A DNA stretch of 64,000 nt from Rhizobium phaseoli (GTDB taxonomy: Bacteria; Pseudomonadota; Alphaproteobacteria; Rhizobiales; Rhizobiaceae): NCBI RefSeq assembly GCF_010668805.1, contig NZ_WUFT01000003.1, forward strand, positions 186,001-250,000, in the 5' to 3' direction. Within the stretch, counting starts at the first letter, position 1, and each line of letters starts with the position of its first letter. Shown piece after piece: positions 1 to 8,257 of this stretch. The position numbers and the translations under genes were made by a program. Under the pieces are notes generated by a model. That model did not search any database and had not been told where the DNA came from. It was given only the letters and a program-made list of their open reading frames with translations.

Positions 1-659
1 GTGCCGAGCGGCTCGCCGATCAGTTTCAGGGCGCCGCCCGAGGCATCGACATAACCCTTGCCGGCAGTGCCGTCGGTCAGCACGACGTCGACGTCGCCGG
101 CCTTCAGGGCCTGGACGGTGGCGCCGAAGGTTTCGAACAGCTTAATGCGCGGGTTCTGTTCGTTGCCGTCCAGCACTTCATAGACGGCGGTATAGAAAGG
201 CGTCGTGCCGGGTTGCGCGCCGACCAGGCCATCCTTGAATGCGGCGAAGGATTTTCCATCGGTGAAACGCTTCTCGTCGCCGCGCACCAGCATGAACTGC
301 TGCGAGCGCATATAGGGCTCGGAGAAATCCACCTTCTGCTTGCGGTCTTCCTTGATGGTAATGCCGGTCATGCCGATATTGTACTGGCCGTCGGAAACCG
401 CCTGGATCATCGCGTCCCAGCTGGTGTTCTGATACTCCACCTTGAAATTCAGCCGCTTGGCGATCTCGTTCATCGCATCATATTCCCAGCCGATCGGCTT
501 GCCGGATTTCGGATCGACGAATTGCAGCGGCGGATAGGCATTCTCGGTAACGACGACGACGCTCTTGCCGCCGAGATCGGGCAGCTCAGCGGCCATTGCG
601 GCGAGCGGCAGAAGAGTAAGGGCGGCTAAGCCCGCAAGAACGGTGCGGCGAAACAACAT
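1..659 (-). CDS. Amino-acid ABC transporter periplasmic binding protein (partial, 3' end outside window)
   Basis: The minus strand reads an uninterrupted frame from an ATG at 659 to the window edge, giving the first 219 residues. It begins with an Arg-Arg containing signal peptide ending near AMAAE, followed by a family-3 solute-binding fold: an N-terminal strand with ENAYPPLQF, then WEYDAMNEIAKRL, SDGQYNIGMTGI and VDFSEPYM, all typical of polar amino-acid binding proteins. The protein should sit in the periplasm and hand substrate to an inner-membrane permease not seen here. The carboxyl part is missing because the window cuts it, so the ligand cannot be named. Confidence 0.85.
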   Translation of the reverse strand, partial: MLFRRTVLAGLAALTLLPLAAMAAELPDLGGKSVVVVTENAYPPLQFVDPKSGKPIGWEYDAMNEIAKRLNFKVEYQNTSWDAMIQAVSDGQYNIGMTGITIKEDRKQKVDFSEPYMRSQQFMLVRGDEKRFTDGKSFAAFKDGLVGAQPGTTPFYTAVYEVLDGNEQNPRIKLFETFGATVQALKAGDVDVVLTDGTAGKGYVDASGGALKLIGEPLG

Positions 660-740
660 TGATCGGTTCCCTAAAATTGAACGGCAAAAACTGTCATGGA
701 AGATAGGTCCGAGGCAAGGCCGCCTGCTGCACGCCGAAGC

Positions 741-772
741 AAAAAATAGAAAAAGGCGACCCGAAGGCCGCC
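741..772 (-). terminator. Intrinsic terminator after rplS
   Basis: On the minus strand GGCGGCC and GGTCGCC form a 7-bp stem (755-761 with 766-772, one G-U pair) closed by a TTCG tetraloop and followed by a run of T residues (754 down to 741). It lies about 70 bases past the rplS stop and fits a factor-independent terminator for the ribosomal-protein operon. Confidence 0.75.
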
Positions 773-840
773 TTTCCAAGCGAAGAATTTCGCTCCAAGC
801 GAAGAAGTCTGCTTGAAGCAAAGACTGCGTCGCGCAGATG

Positions 841-1380
841 TTATTCTGCTGCCGGTTCCGCTGCGGCGGCGGCTGCTTCAGCAGCGGCCTTGGCTTCCGC
901 TGCTTCTGCTGCTGCCTTCTCGGCGGCGAGCGCCTGGGCTGCTGCAACCTTTTCAGCTTCGATGCGTGCCTTTTCCTCGGCAATGGCGGCGCGCTCGGCG
1001 TCGTTGAGTTTACGGGCGCGGACGCCGGTGTCTTCAACGATACGGGCAGACTTGCCGCGACGGTCGCGCAGGTAATAAAGCTTGGCGCGACGGACCTTGC
1101 CGCGGCGAACGACGTCGACGCTTTCGATCATCGGCGAGTAAACCGGGAATACGCGCTCGACGCCTTCGCCGTAGGAGATCTTGCGGACCGTGAAGTTTTC
1201 CTGCAGGCCGCCGCCGGAGCGGGCGATGCAGACGCCTTCATAGGCCTGAACGCGGGTACGGGTGCCTTCCGTGACCTTCACGTTGACGCGAAGGGTGTCG
1301 CCCGGGGAAAATTCTGGAAGCGTGCGCTTGGCTTCGATCTTGGCGACCTGTTCGGCCTCAAGCTGCTGAATGATGTTCAT
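841..1380 (-). CDS. rplS: 50S ribosomal protein L19
   Basis: Ribosomal protein bL19, which sits at the 30S-50S interface. The product is 179 residues from the ATG at 1380 ([11 protein letters not shown]). The bL19 core (residues about 20-115) shows PGDTLRV, the arginine-rich [18 protein letters not shown] segment and the family order of strands. Residues about 120-179 are an Ala/Glu/Lys-rich low-complexity tail, longer than the roughly 115-residue enterobacterial protein but common in rhizobia. It is the last gene of the minus-strand rpsP-rimM-trmD-rplS set, separated from trmD by about 220 bases, so it may also have its own promoter. The open frame extends further upstream to 1566 but that extension has no family similarity. 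Confidence 0.95.
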   Translation of the reverse strand: MNIIQQLEAEQVAKIEAKRTLPEFSPGDTLRVNVKVTEGTRTRVQAYEGVCIARSGGGLQENFTVRKISYGEGVERVFPVYSPMIESVDVVRRGKVRRAKLYYLRDRRGKSARIVEDTGVRARKLNDAERAAIAEEKARIEAEKVAAAQALAAEKAAAEAAEAKAAAEAAAAAAEPAAE

Positions 1381-1602
1381 CGTCTTAACCTTTGGTTCTT
1401 CTGAAACAGCCAGAGCGCTCGACACTGATCCTTTGGAACTGGCCTCGGGACTTTGCCCTTTCGGGCGGGAGCGGGTTCGCCATTCTTTGTTTGCTGGCAG
1501 ACGGGGATAAACCCCATTTCCGCGTGCGCCAATACACCATAGCCCAGGGCTTGTCATCCCTCGCACGACATTTTTGTGAAAAAGGCCGCGAAATCAGCCG
1601 TT

Positions 1603-2295
1603 TTAGTCACTCTCAGCTTTTTCGAGCAGGTCCGGCCGTCGCTCCCGCGTCAGTCGCACCGCCTCCTGATGCCGCCATTTTTCAATGGCGCCGTGGTTGC
1701 CCGAGGTGAGAATGGCTGGGATTTCCCGGCCTTCCCAAGCCTGCGGCCGGGTATAGTGGGGATGTTCCAGCAGGCCACCTTCGAAGCTTTCGTGAAGGCC
1801 GGAGAGATCGTTGCCCATGACACCGGGCAGGATGCGGATGATCGCGTCGAGCACGATCAGCGCCGCCGGCTCGCCGCCTGAAAGCACGTAGTCGCCGATT
1901 GAGACCTCTTCCAGCCCACGCGCCTCGATCACCCGCTGGTCGACGCCCTCGAAGCGGCCGCAGACGATGATGACGCCGTCGCCTGAAGCAAGCTCGCGTA
2001 CACGCTCCTGCGTCAGCGGTCGGCCGCGCGGGCTCATCAGCAGGCGCGGGCGGGTATCATTTTCTGCGGTGCTGTCGATCGCACGGGCGAGAACATCGGG
2101 TTTCAGCACCATGCCGGCGCCGCCGCCAGCCGGGGTGTCGTCGACGGTGCGGTGCCTGTCGGTGGCGAAGTCGCGGATCTGCACTGCATCCAGCGACCAT
2201 TGCCCTCGTTCCATCGCCTTGCCGGCGAGCGAGAAGCCCAGGTGCCCCGGAAACATTTCCGGATAGAGTGTCAGCACGCTCGCCCGGAAGGCCAT
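1603..2295 (-). CDS. trmD: tRNA (guanine37-N1)-methyltransferase
   Basis: TrmD methylates N1 of G37 next to the anticodon, using S-adenosylmethionine, which prevents +1 frameshifting. The 230-residue protein has the family length. Visible signatures are [15 protein letters not shown] (about 54-68), [11 protein letters not shown] (112-122), [13 protein letters not shown] (134-146, the trefoil-knot SAM site) and the linker leading to [12 protein letters not shown] and [13 protein letters not shown]. The ATG at 2295 is four bases beyond the rimM stop, so the two genes are tightly coupled in the rpsP-rimM-trmD-rplS order found across proteobacteria. Confidence 0.96.
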   Translation of the reverse strand: MAFRASVLTLYPEMFPGHLGFSLAGKAMERGQWSLDAVQIRDFATDRHRTVDDTPAGGGAGMVLKPDVLARAIDSTAENDTRPRLLMSPRGRPLTQERVRELASGDGVIIVCGRFEGVDQRVIEARGLEEVSIGDYVLSGGEPAALIVLDAIIRILPGVMGNDLSGLHESFEGGLLEHPHYTRPQAWEGREIPAILTSGNHGAIEKWRHQEAVRLTRERRPDLLEKAESD

Positions 2296-2299
2296 GGCG

Positions 2300-2869
2300 T
2301 TACTTCTTCTTTTTCGGCTTGTCGGCGGTGAATTTCGAAAGCTCTTCGGGATCGTCGACCAGCCCTGCCGCCATCGGATCGATCAGCAGCGTGCCGGCCT
2401 CGAGGTCGATTTCCAGCACCGAGGCTTCGGAAAAGGGGATCAGCACCGGACGTTTGCCCGGACCCTTGAGTTCTAGCAGGTCACCGCCGCCGAAATCGAA
2501 GACGCCGGTGACCGTGCCATAGCTGACACCCTTGTCGTCGCGTGCTTCGAGACCCTCGAGATCGGCATAGTAGAACTCGTCGTCCTCCAGCTCCTCGTCC
2601 GGCAGGTTGTCGCGCTCGATGTAGAGCTCAAGCCCATTCAGCGCCTCGGCGGCATTGCGGTCGTTGACGCCGCGGAAACGGACGACGACGACATTCTTCG
2701 TCTCGCGGATTTCGAGGACTTCGAAGCTGCGGCCATCCATGCTGTGCAGGTGGCCGTAATCGCCAAGTGAGCTCGGATCGGCCGTGTAGGCCTTGGCGCG
2801 CACCTCTCCCCGGAGGCCTTGCGCGCCACCGATCGTCGCCATCAGAACGGGGTTTTCAAGCTTTGTCAT
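2300..2869 (-). CDS. rimM: Ribosome maturation factor RimM
   Basis: RimM binds ribosomal protein S19 and assists maturation of the 30S head. The 189-residue product has an N-terminal RimM beta-barrel (about 8-85, beginning [17 protein letters not shown]) and a PRC-barrel (about 100-170, with [12 protein letters not shown] and VLIPF). A lysine-rich tail ends the protein. The start at 2869 is chosen because AAGGA stands five bases before it; a second in-frame ATG lies 12 bases upstream. The gene follows rpsP after a 115-base gap that contains a strong hairpin and precedes trmD by four bases. Confidence 0.94.
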   Translation of the reverse strand: MTKLENPVLMATIGGAQGLRGEVRAKAYTADPSSLGDYGHLHSMDGRSFEVLEIRETKNVVVVRFRGVNDRNAAEALNGLELYIERDNLPDEELEDDEFYYADLEGLEARDDKGVSYGTVTGVFDFGGGDLLELKGPGKRPVLIPFSEASVLEIDLEAGTLLIDPMAAGLVDDPEELSKFTADKPKKKK

Positions 2870-2930
2870 GGGTTCCTTCATGTGAAGCCGAAAGACAGGT
2901 TTCTCATAAACGAAGTGCGGACGATTGGAA

Positions 2931-2963
2931 ACGAAAACGGGCGGCATGTCGCCATGCCGCCCG
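2931..2963 (-). terminator. Strong hairpin between rpsP and rimM (terminator or attenuator)
   Basis: CGGGCGGCATG (2938-2948) pairs perfectly with CATGCCGCCCG (2953-2963) around a four-base loop. Read on the minus strand it is followed by GTTTTCGTTT. An 11-bp perfect stem with a T-rich exit inside an otherwise continuous operon suggests partial termination that lowers rimM-trmD output relative to rpsP. Confidence 0.6.
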
Positions 2964-2984
2964 TTCGGTAAGGGACTGTCCCGA

Positions 2985-3356
2985 TTATTCCGCGGCGTCG
3001 GCAGCAGCAGCGGCGGCGTCAGCAACCTTCTGAGCCTTTTCGGCGGCGCGTTCCTGGGCGCGCTTGCCAGGCTTTGCCTTGACCGGGTTGTTCTTGACTT
3101 CACGCTTGGCAACGCCGGCTTCATTGAGGAAGCGCAGAACGCGATCCGTCGGCTGGGCGCCTTGTTCGATCCAATGCTTGATGCGCTCGGCGTTCAGCTG
3201 AACGCGCTTTTCATCGTCCTTGGCAAGCATCGGGTTCCAGGAACCGAGGCTTTCGAGGAAGCGGCCGTCACGCGGGCTGCGCGCATCGGCGAGAACGACG
3301 TGGTAGTACGGGCGCTTCTTGGAGCCACCGCGGGCGAGACGAATTTTCAGTGCCAT
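2985..3356 (-). CDS. rpsP: 30S ribosomal protein S16
   Basis: Ribosomal protein bS16, a 30S assembly protein. The 123-residue product starts [18 protein letters not shown], the family's hallmark amino end, and continues with [14 protein letters not shown] and the [14 protein letters not shown] segment. Residues after about 85 are a basic then Ala-rich tail typical of alphaproteobacteria. GGAGT lies just upstream of the ATG. It follows the chorismate mutase gene on the same strand with 45 bases between them, which contain a 14-bp perfect palindrome, and precedes rimM. Confidence 0.96.
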   Translation of the reverse strand: MALKIRLARGGSKKRPYYHVVLADARSPRDGRFLESLGSWNPMLAKDDEKRVQLNAERIKHWIEQGAQPTDRVLRFLNEAGVAKREVKNNPVKAKPGKRAQERAAEKAQKVADAAAAAADAAE

Positions 3357-3384
3357 GTTCTTTACTCCTTAGGCTTTTCTTGAT

Positions 3385-3398
3385 CGCCTGATCAGGCG
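3385..3398. repeat. 14-bp perfect palindrome CGCCTGATCAGGCG
   Basis: The palindrome lies in the 45-base gap between the chorismate mutase stop and the rpsP start. It has no T-run on the minus strand, so it is not a convincing terminator. It could be a weak hairpin in the joint transcript or a protein site. Confidence 0.4.
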
Positions 3399-3401
3399 GG
3401 G

Positions 3402-3722
3402 TTATCGGGCTGCGGCGCTTTGTTCAGCGTGATCCGCAGCGATCTGCTCATGATGCCGGATGACTTCCTTGATGACGAAGTTCAGGAACTTCTCGGCGAA
3501 ATCCGGGTCCAGATTGGCAGCCTTCGCCAGCTGGCGAAGGCGTTCGATCTGGTATTCCTCGCGCGCCGGGTCGGCCGGCGGCAGATTGTATTTGGCCTTC
3601 AGCACGCCGACCTCTTTGGTGCAGCGGAAGCGTTCGGCCAGCATGTGCACGAGAGCGGCGTCGATGTTGTCGATCGACTGACGATAGCTCGCGAGCTGGG
3701 CTTTGACGTTTGGATCAATCAT
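3402..3722 (-). CDS. Chorismate mutase (AroQ type)
   Basis: A stand-alone 106-residue chorismate mutase, converting chorismate to prephenate for phenylalanine and tyrosine synthesis. It is all-helical with the AroQ pattern: SYRQSIDNIDAALVHML, AERFRCTKEVGVLKAKYNLP, then EEYQIERLRQLA and the closing helix FLNFVIKEVIRHHEQI. The arginines and lysine of the first two helices and the glutamate/glutamine of the later helices match the usual substrate-binding set. The ATG at 3722 is used because the protein begins there in the family; the frame is open upstream but reads the end of ffh. It is 16 bases from the ffh stop, so likely co-transcribed with ffh and rpsP. Confidence 0.9.
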   Translation of the reverse strand: MIDPNVKAQLASYRQSIDNIDAALVHMLAERFRCTKEVGVLKAKYNLPPADPAREEYQIERLRQLAKAANLDPDFAEKFLNFVIKEVIRHHEQIAADHAEQSAAAR

Positions 3723-3738
3723 GGGGCAAGCGATCCTT

Positions 3739-5325
3739 TCACTTCTTCTTCGGCAATCCGGGCAATCCCGGGAAACCACCGCCAAGGCCCGGCAGCTTGG
3801 CGCCGCCGAGGCCCGGCATACCACCCGGCAGACCGCCGAGACCGGGCATACCCCCACCCGGCTTTCCAAGTCCCGCCGCTTCCGCCTGCTTCTGCAAGGC
3901 TTCGAGCTGCCGGGGATCGATGTTCGAGAGATCGGGCATGCCGCCACCGAAGCCGCCCATGCCGCCGCCAAGCCCCATCTTGCCGGCAAGGCCGCCCATC
4001 ATCTGCTTCATCATGCCGCCTTTGCCCTTGCCGCCCATCATCTTCATCATGTCCGCCATCTGGCGGTGCATCTTCAGAAGCTTGTTGATGGCGGCGGCAT
4101 CGGTGCCGGAGCCGGCGGCGATGCGCTTCTTGCGCGAATGCTTGAGCAGGTCGGGATTGGCGCGCTCGGCCTTGGTCATCGACTGGATGATGGCGATCTG
4201 GCGGCCGAAAAGCTTGTCGTCGAGGCCGGCTGCGGCCATCTTGTCCTTCATGCCAGACATGCCGGGCATCATCCCCATGATACCGCCCATGCCGCCCATC
4301 TTCTGCATCTGGCGCAGCTGGTCGGCGAGGTCGTCGAGGTCGAATTTGCCCTTGGCCATCTTGGCGGCCATGGCGGCCGCCTTCTCGGCGTCGATATTCT
4401 CGGCCGCGCGCTCGACGAGCGAAACGATGTCGCCCATGCCAAGGATGCGGTCGGCGATGCGGCGGGGATGGAACTCCTCGAGCTCGCTCATCTTCTCGCC
4501 GACGCCGATCAGCTTGATCGGCTTGCCGGTGACGGCGCGCATCGAAAGGGCGGCACCACCGCGGCCGTCGCCGTCCATGCGGGTCAGCACCAGGCCGGTG
4601 ATGCCGACGCGCTCGTCGAAACTGCGAGCGAGGTTGACGGCGTCCTGACCGGTGAGGCTGTCGGCGACCAGCAGGATTTCATGCGGGTTCGAGCGCTTCT
4701 TGATGTCGGCCATCTCGGCCATCAACGGCTCGTCGATATGGGTGCGGCCGGCGGTATCGAGGATGACGACGTCATGACCGCCGAGCTTGGCGGCCTGGAC
4801 GGCGCGGGTGGCGATATCGGTCGGCGACTGGCCTGATATGACAGGCAGCGTGTCGATATTGGCCTGGGCGCCGAGCTGGCGAAGCTGCTCCTGGGCTGCC
4901 GGACGGCGCGTGTCGAGCGACGCCATCAGCACTTTCTTCTTATCGCGCGTCGACAGGCGATGGGCGATCTTGGCGGTCGTCGTGGTCTTGCCGGAGCCCT
5001 GCAGGCCGACCATCATCACGACGACGGGGGCGGCCGCATGCAGGTCGATACCGACACCTTCGCCGCCCAGCATCTCGATCAGCTCGTCATGGACGATCTT
5101 GACGACCATCTGGCCTGGTTTGATCGACTTCAGGATCTCGGCGCCGACGGCCTTTTCACGCACGCGGTCGGTAAAGGAACGCACGACGTCGAGCGCGACG
5201 TCGGCCTCCAGCAACGCACGGCGAACCTCGCGCAGCGCTGCGGAAACATCGGCTTCCGAAAGCGCGCCACGGCCTGTCAGTCCATTCAGAATGGATCCAA
5301 GACGGTCCTGGAGGTTTTCAAACAT
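3739..5325 (-). CDS. ffh: Signal recognition particle protein Ffh
   Basis: Ffh is the SRP54 GTPase that binds signal sequences as they leave the ribosome and delivers them to FtsY. The 528-residue protein has the N domain (MFENLQDRLGSILNGL), the G domain with GLQGSGKTTTTAK (G1), DTAGR (G3) and TRMDGDGRGG (G4 region), and a methionine-rich M domain with the GSGTDAAAINKLLK RNA-binding element. After about residue 450 it carries a long Gly/Met/Pro-rich tail. The start at 5325 matches the family amino end. Its partner ftsY lies 3 kb away on the other strand. Confidence 0.97.
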   Translation of the reverse strand: MFENLQDRLGSILNGLTGRGALSEADVSAALREVRRALLEADVALDVVRSFTDRVREKAVGAEILKSIKPGQMVVKIVHDELIEMLGGEGVGIDLHAAAPVVVMMVGLQGSGKTTTTAKIAHRLSTRDKKKVLMASLDTRRPAAQEQLRQLGAQANIDTLPVISGQSPTDIATRAVQAAKLGGHDVVILDTAGRTHIDEPLMAEMADIKKRSNPHEILLVADSLTGQDAVNLARSFDERVGITGLVLTRMDGDGRGGAALSMRAVTGKPIKLIGVGEKMSELEEFHPRRIADRILGMGDIVSLVERAAENIDAEKAAAMAAKMAKGKFDLDDLADQLRQMQKMGGMGGIMGMMPGMSGMKDKMAAAGLDDKLFGRQIAIIQSMTKAERANPDLLKHSRKKRIAAGSGTDAAAINKLLKMHRQMADMMKMMGGKGKGGMMKQMMGGLAGKMGLGGGMGGFGGGMPDLSNIDPRQLEALQKQAEAAGLGKPGGGMPGLGGLPGGMPGLGGAKLPGLGGGFPGLPGLPKKK

Positions 5326-5748
5326 CGGCTCTTCCTTGATACGTTTCGGGCGGTTCGATCTGCCCGGAAACGTCGTGCTTTTCCTTGACGAAAACAAGAC
5401 GCAAAGCCAAAAAGCACCCGAGGGCGCATCGCGCTGTCGGGTGTTGACCTCCGGGATCTCAGGTCCCGGTCGGCGGCTCGGAGTCATGCGGCTCGTCGCG
5501 GATTAGGCGCGGTAAACAGGAAAGTCGCGCGAAAGTCAAGGCGGATGCGGACAAAAGACCGCATAGCGGGCGTTGTGCGAGTCTGCGCGGTCCGGGCACG
5601 GCCGGTTAGATTTACCGCTCACAGTCCAAATTCGTCATAGAGGCCAGTTGCAAATTATTGCGCTTGTGATTCTACTTTCTACTTAAGTGCGTCCTGTAAA
5701 ATGATTCGTGAATATCCTTGATGCCGGATGAATCGGCGGAGATATTGA
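5326..5748. other. Intergenic region between ffh and a small plus-strand gene
   Basis: About 420 bases separate two divergent genes. Besides the terminator-like hairpin noted at 5406-5443 the segment becomes AT-richer after 5620, where promoters for the plus-strand gene are expected. I find no RNA gene or further reading frame here. Confidence 0.5.
5406..5443 (-). promoter_or_regulatory. Terminator-like hairpin in the ffh leader
   Basis: On the minus strand CACCCGA (5443-5437) pairs with TCGGGTG (5421-5415), followed by CTTTTTGG. A second stem, CCGGGA/TCCCGG, lies just upstream. The structure is about 90 bases before the ffh start, with no minus-strand gene upstream of it, so it could be an attenuator of the ffh operon or a stop for stray transcription. 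Confidence 0.4.
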
Positions 5749-5952
5749 ATGCTAAATGCTGATATTGAGAGCTGGGCGCTGGCGCGGGCCCATCATATTG
5801 TTCTGAACGAAGGCCTGAACCTTGCGAAGGCGGCACAGGATCTGGATCGCAAGCGGTCCCGCTCGCTGGTCTACGAGCTGAGAAAGGTCATCACCGCCGC
5901 CATCGTCGAAGCGCATGCGGCGTCTTTTGCTTCCGATGGTGTTGAGCGGTAA
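5749..5952 (+). CDS. Small conserved-looking hypothetical protein (67 aa)
   Basis: A 67-residue frame begins with ATG at 5749, preceded by GGAG at 5736-5739. The product is predicted mostly helical and is basic in the middle (DRKRSRSLVYELRKV). The segment LNEGLNLAKAAQDLDRKRSR has a faint helix-turn-helix look, but I do not recognise the family. It stands alone in front of dapF, 111 bases away, and may share its transcript. Codon third positions are GC-rich as in neighbouring genes, which favours it being real. Confidence 0.5.
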   Translation: MLNADIESWALARAHHIVLNEGLNLAKAAQDLDRKRSRSLVYELRKVITAAIVEAHAASFASDGVER

Positions 5953-6063
5953 ACCGGACTGCCTCGAAAGGGTGGCTGGCGGCAATGGCCGCGCGGCACT
6001 CACCCACTGGTAATTCCTTCGCATTTCCGCCATATACAGCGGAAACACGGACGGAATGATACT

Positions 6064-6969
6064 ATGAGCGCAACGGTCGAATTCGCGAGGATGAACGGGC
6101 TTGGCAACAAGATCCTGGTCGTCGACATGCGCGGCCGGCCCGATAAGGTGACGCCTGCGGCGGCGGTCGCGCTCAATGCCGATCCGCAGACCGAATTCGA
6201 TCAGATCATGGCGATCCATGATCCGAAGGCCGACGGCACCGATGCCTTCATCGACATCCTGAATTCCGACGGTTCGAAGGCGCAGGCCTGCGGCAACGGC
6301 ACGCGTTGCGTGGTGCAGGCGCTGGCCGCCGAGACAGGCCGGAAGGCTTTTACCTTCCAGACGGTTGCCGGCATTCTCAACGCCGTCGAGCATGAGGACG
6401 GGACGATCTCCGTCGATATGGGTAAGCCGGTGTTCGATTGGAACAGGATCCCGCTGGCGGAAGAATTCCACGACACCAGCCGCATCGAACTGCAGATCGG
6501 CCCGATCGACAATCCGGTGTTGCATTCGCCCTCGGTGATGTCGATGGGCAATCCGCATGCAATCTTCTGGGTGGATCGGGACGTGATGTCCTACGATCTC
6601 GCCCGTTTCGGGCCGCTGCTCGAAAACCATCCAATGTTTCCCGAGCGCGCCAATATCACGCTGGCGCAGGTGACCTCGCCGACATCGGTGACGACGCGCA
6701 CCTGGGAGCGCAGTGCGGGATTGACGCTTGCCTGCGGCTCGGCTGCCTGTTCTGCCGCCGTCAGCGCCGCACGCACCGGCCGCACCGGCCGCAAGGTGAC
6801 GATCAACGTGGCGAGCGCCAAGCCGCCGGCTGCGCTTTCGATCGAATGGCGCGAGCGCGACGATCACGTGATCATGACCGGCCCGGCCGAATGGGAATGG
6901 TCGGGCAGTCTCGATCCCTCGACTGGTCTCTGGTCACGCGATGGTACCCGAGAGGCGGAGGCGCAGTGA
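6064..6969 (+). CDS. dapF: Diaminopimelate epimerase
   Basis: DapF interconverts LL- and meso-diaminopimelate for lysine and peptidoglycan synthesis by a two-cysteine mechanism. The 301-residue protein shows both catalytic cysteines in their motifs: Cys76 in QACGNGTRC and Cys224 in LACGSAAC. The amino end [15 protein letters not shown] is typical, as is [11 protein letters not shown] in the middle. Its stop overlaps the GTG start of mtaB by four bases, giving a dapF-mtaB-ftsY run that is common in rhizobia. Confidence 0.96.
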   Translation: MSATVEFARMNGLGNKILVVDMRGRPDKVTPAAAVALNADPQTEFDQIMAIHDPKADGTDAFIDILNSDGSKAQACGNGTRCVVQALAAETGRKAFTFQTVAGILNAVEHEDGTISVDMGKPVFDWNRIPLAEEFHDTSRIELQIGPIDNPVLHSPSVMSMGNPHAIFWVDRDVMSYDLARFGPLLENHPMFPERANITLAQVTSPTSVTTRTWERSAGLTLACGSAACSAAVSAARTGRTGRKVTINVASAKPPAALSIEWRERDDHVIMTGPAEWEWSGSLDPSTGLWSRDGTREAEAQ

Positions 6970-8240
6970 GCGGCGTCGAGGTCATTACCTTTGGCTGCCG
7001 CCTCAACACCTATGAATCCGAAGTGATGAAGGCGCAGGCTGAGAAGGCTGGGCTTAATAACGCCGTCCTGGTCAATACGTGTGCGGTCACCGGCGAGGCC
7101 GTGCGTCAGGCGCGCCAGGCGATCCGTCGGGCGCGGCGCGACAATCCGCATGCCCGCATCATCGTCACCGGCTGCGCAGCACAGACTGAGAAAGAGACCT
7201 TTGCTGAAATGGCGGAGGTCGATGCCGTGCTCGGCAACGAGGAGAAGCTTGCGAGCGCCTCCTATCGCCGCCTGCCGGATTTCGGCGTTTCGGCCGAAGA
7301 GAAACTCCGTGTCAACGATATCATGAGCGTCAAGGCGACGGCGCCGCAGATGGTCAGGCACATCGACGGGCATGTGCGCGCCTTCATCCAGGTGCAGAAC
7401 GGCTGCGACCACCGCTGCACCTTCTGCATCATCCCCTATGGCCGCGGCAATTCCCGCTCGGTGCCGATGGGCGCGGTCGTTGATCAGGCCCGCAAGCTCG
7501 CTGACAGCGGCTACTGCGAAATCGTGCTGACCGGCGTCGACGCAACCAGTTATGGCGACGATTTGCCGGGCGCGCCGACGCTCGGGCTTCTCGCCAAGAC
7601 GCTGTTGAAGCAAATCCCCGAAATACGCCGCCTCAGGCTTTCCTCAATCGACAGCATCGAGGCCGATGCCCACCTGCTGGATCTCATCGCCGACGAGCCC
7701 CGCTTCATGCCGCATCTGCATCTGTCGCTGCAGCATGGCGACGACATGATCCTGAAGCGGATGAAGCGCCGGCACTCGCGCGCCGATGCGCTGCGTTTCA
7801 TCGAAGACGTACGCCGGCTTCGCCCGGAGATGAGCTTTGGCGCCGATATGATCGCCGGCTTCCCGACGGAAACGGAAGAGATGTTCGGCAATGCCGTGCG
7901 GCTGGCCGAAGAGGCCGATATCGCGCATCTGCATGTCTTTCCCTACAGCCCACGCCCCGGCACGCCGGCCGCCCGCATGCCGCAACTCGACCGGTCGCTG
8001 GTCAAAGAACGCGCCGCCAGGCTGCGTGCCACTGGACATAGGCTCCATCAAGCCCATCTCGATGGCATGATCGGCAGCCGGCAATGGCTGCTTGTCGAAA
8101 ACAGCGGCCTGGCGCATACGGAAAACTTCACGCTTGCCGCGGCACCCGGCCTTCGTCCCGGCGAACTTGTGCCGGCCACGATCACCGGCCACAATGGCAA
8201 GCACCTCGACATGCAATTGACGGCCGCCGCGGCGGCCTGA
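6966..8240 (+). CDS. mtaB: tRNA t6A37 methylthiotransferase MtaB
   Basis: MtaB is a radical-SAM enzyme that adds a methylthio group to t6A at position 37 of ANN-decoding tRNAs. The 424-residue product has an N-terminal UPF0004 domain with three cysteines for one iron-sulfur cluster ([21 protein letters not shown]). The radical-SAM motif is C147-DHR-C151-TF-C154, followed by the [10 protein letters not shown] and SLQHGDD segments, with a C-terminal TRAM-like part. The GTG at 6966 overlaps the dapF stop as GTGA; the frame stays open upstream but there it only shadows dapF. The threonylcarbamoylation partner tsaD is in the same window. Confidence 0.92.
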   Translation: MSGVEVITFGCRLNTYESEVMKAQAEKAGLNNAVLVNTCAVTGEAVRQARQAIRRARRDNPHARIIVTGCAAQTEKETFAEMAEVDAVLGNEEKLASASYRRLPDFGVSAEEKLRVNDIMSVKATAPQMVRHIDGHVRAFIQVQNGCDHRCTFCIIPYGRGNSRSVPMGAVVDQARKLADSGYCEIVLTGVDATSYGDDLPGAPTLGLLAKTLLKQIPEIRRLRLSSIDSIEADAHLLDLIADEPRFMPHLHLSLQHGDDMILKRMKRRHSRADALRFIEDVRRLRPEMSFGADMIAGFPTETEEMFGNAVRLAEEADIAHLHVFPYSPRPGTPAARMPQLDRSLVKERAARLRATGHRLHQAHLDGMIGSRQWLLVENSGLAHTENFTLAAAPGLRPGELVPATITGHNGKHLDMQLTAAAAA

Positions 8241-8257
8241 CTTCTCACGGAATCCCC

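Noticed and set aside
3703..4836. A 377-codon His/Ala/Gly-rich plus-strand frame opposite ffh
   Set aside because: The histidine-rich composition comes from the antisense of the Met/Gly-rich Ffh tail.
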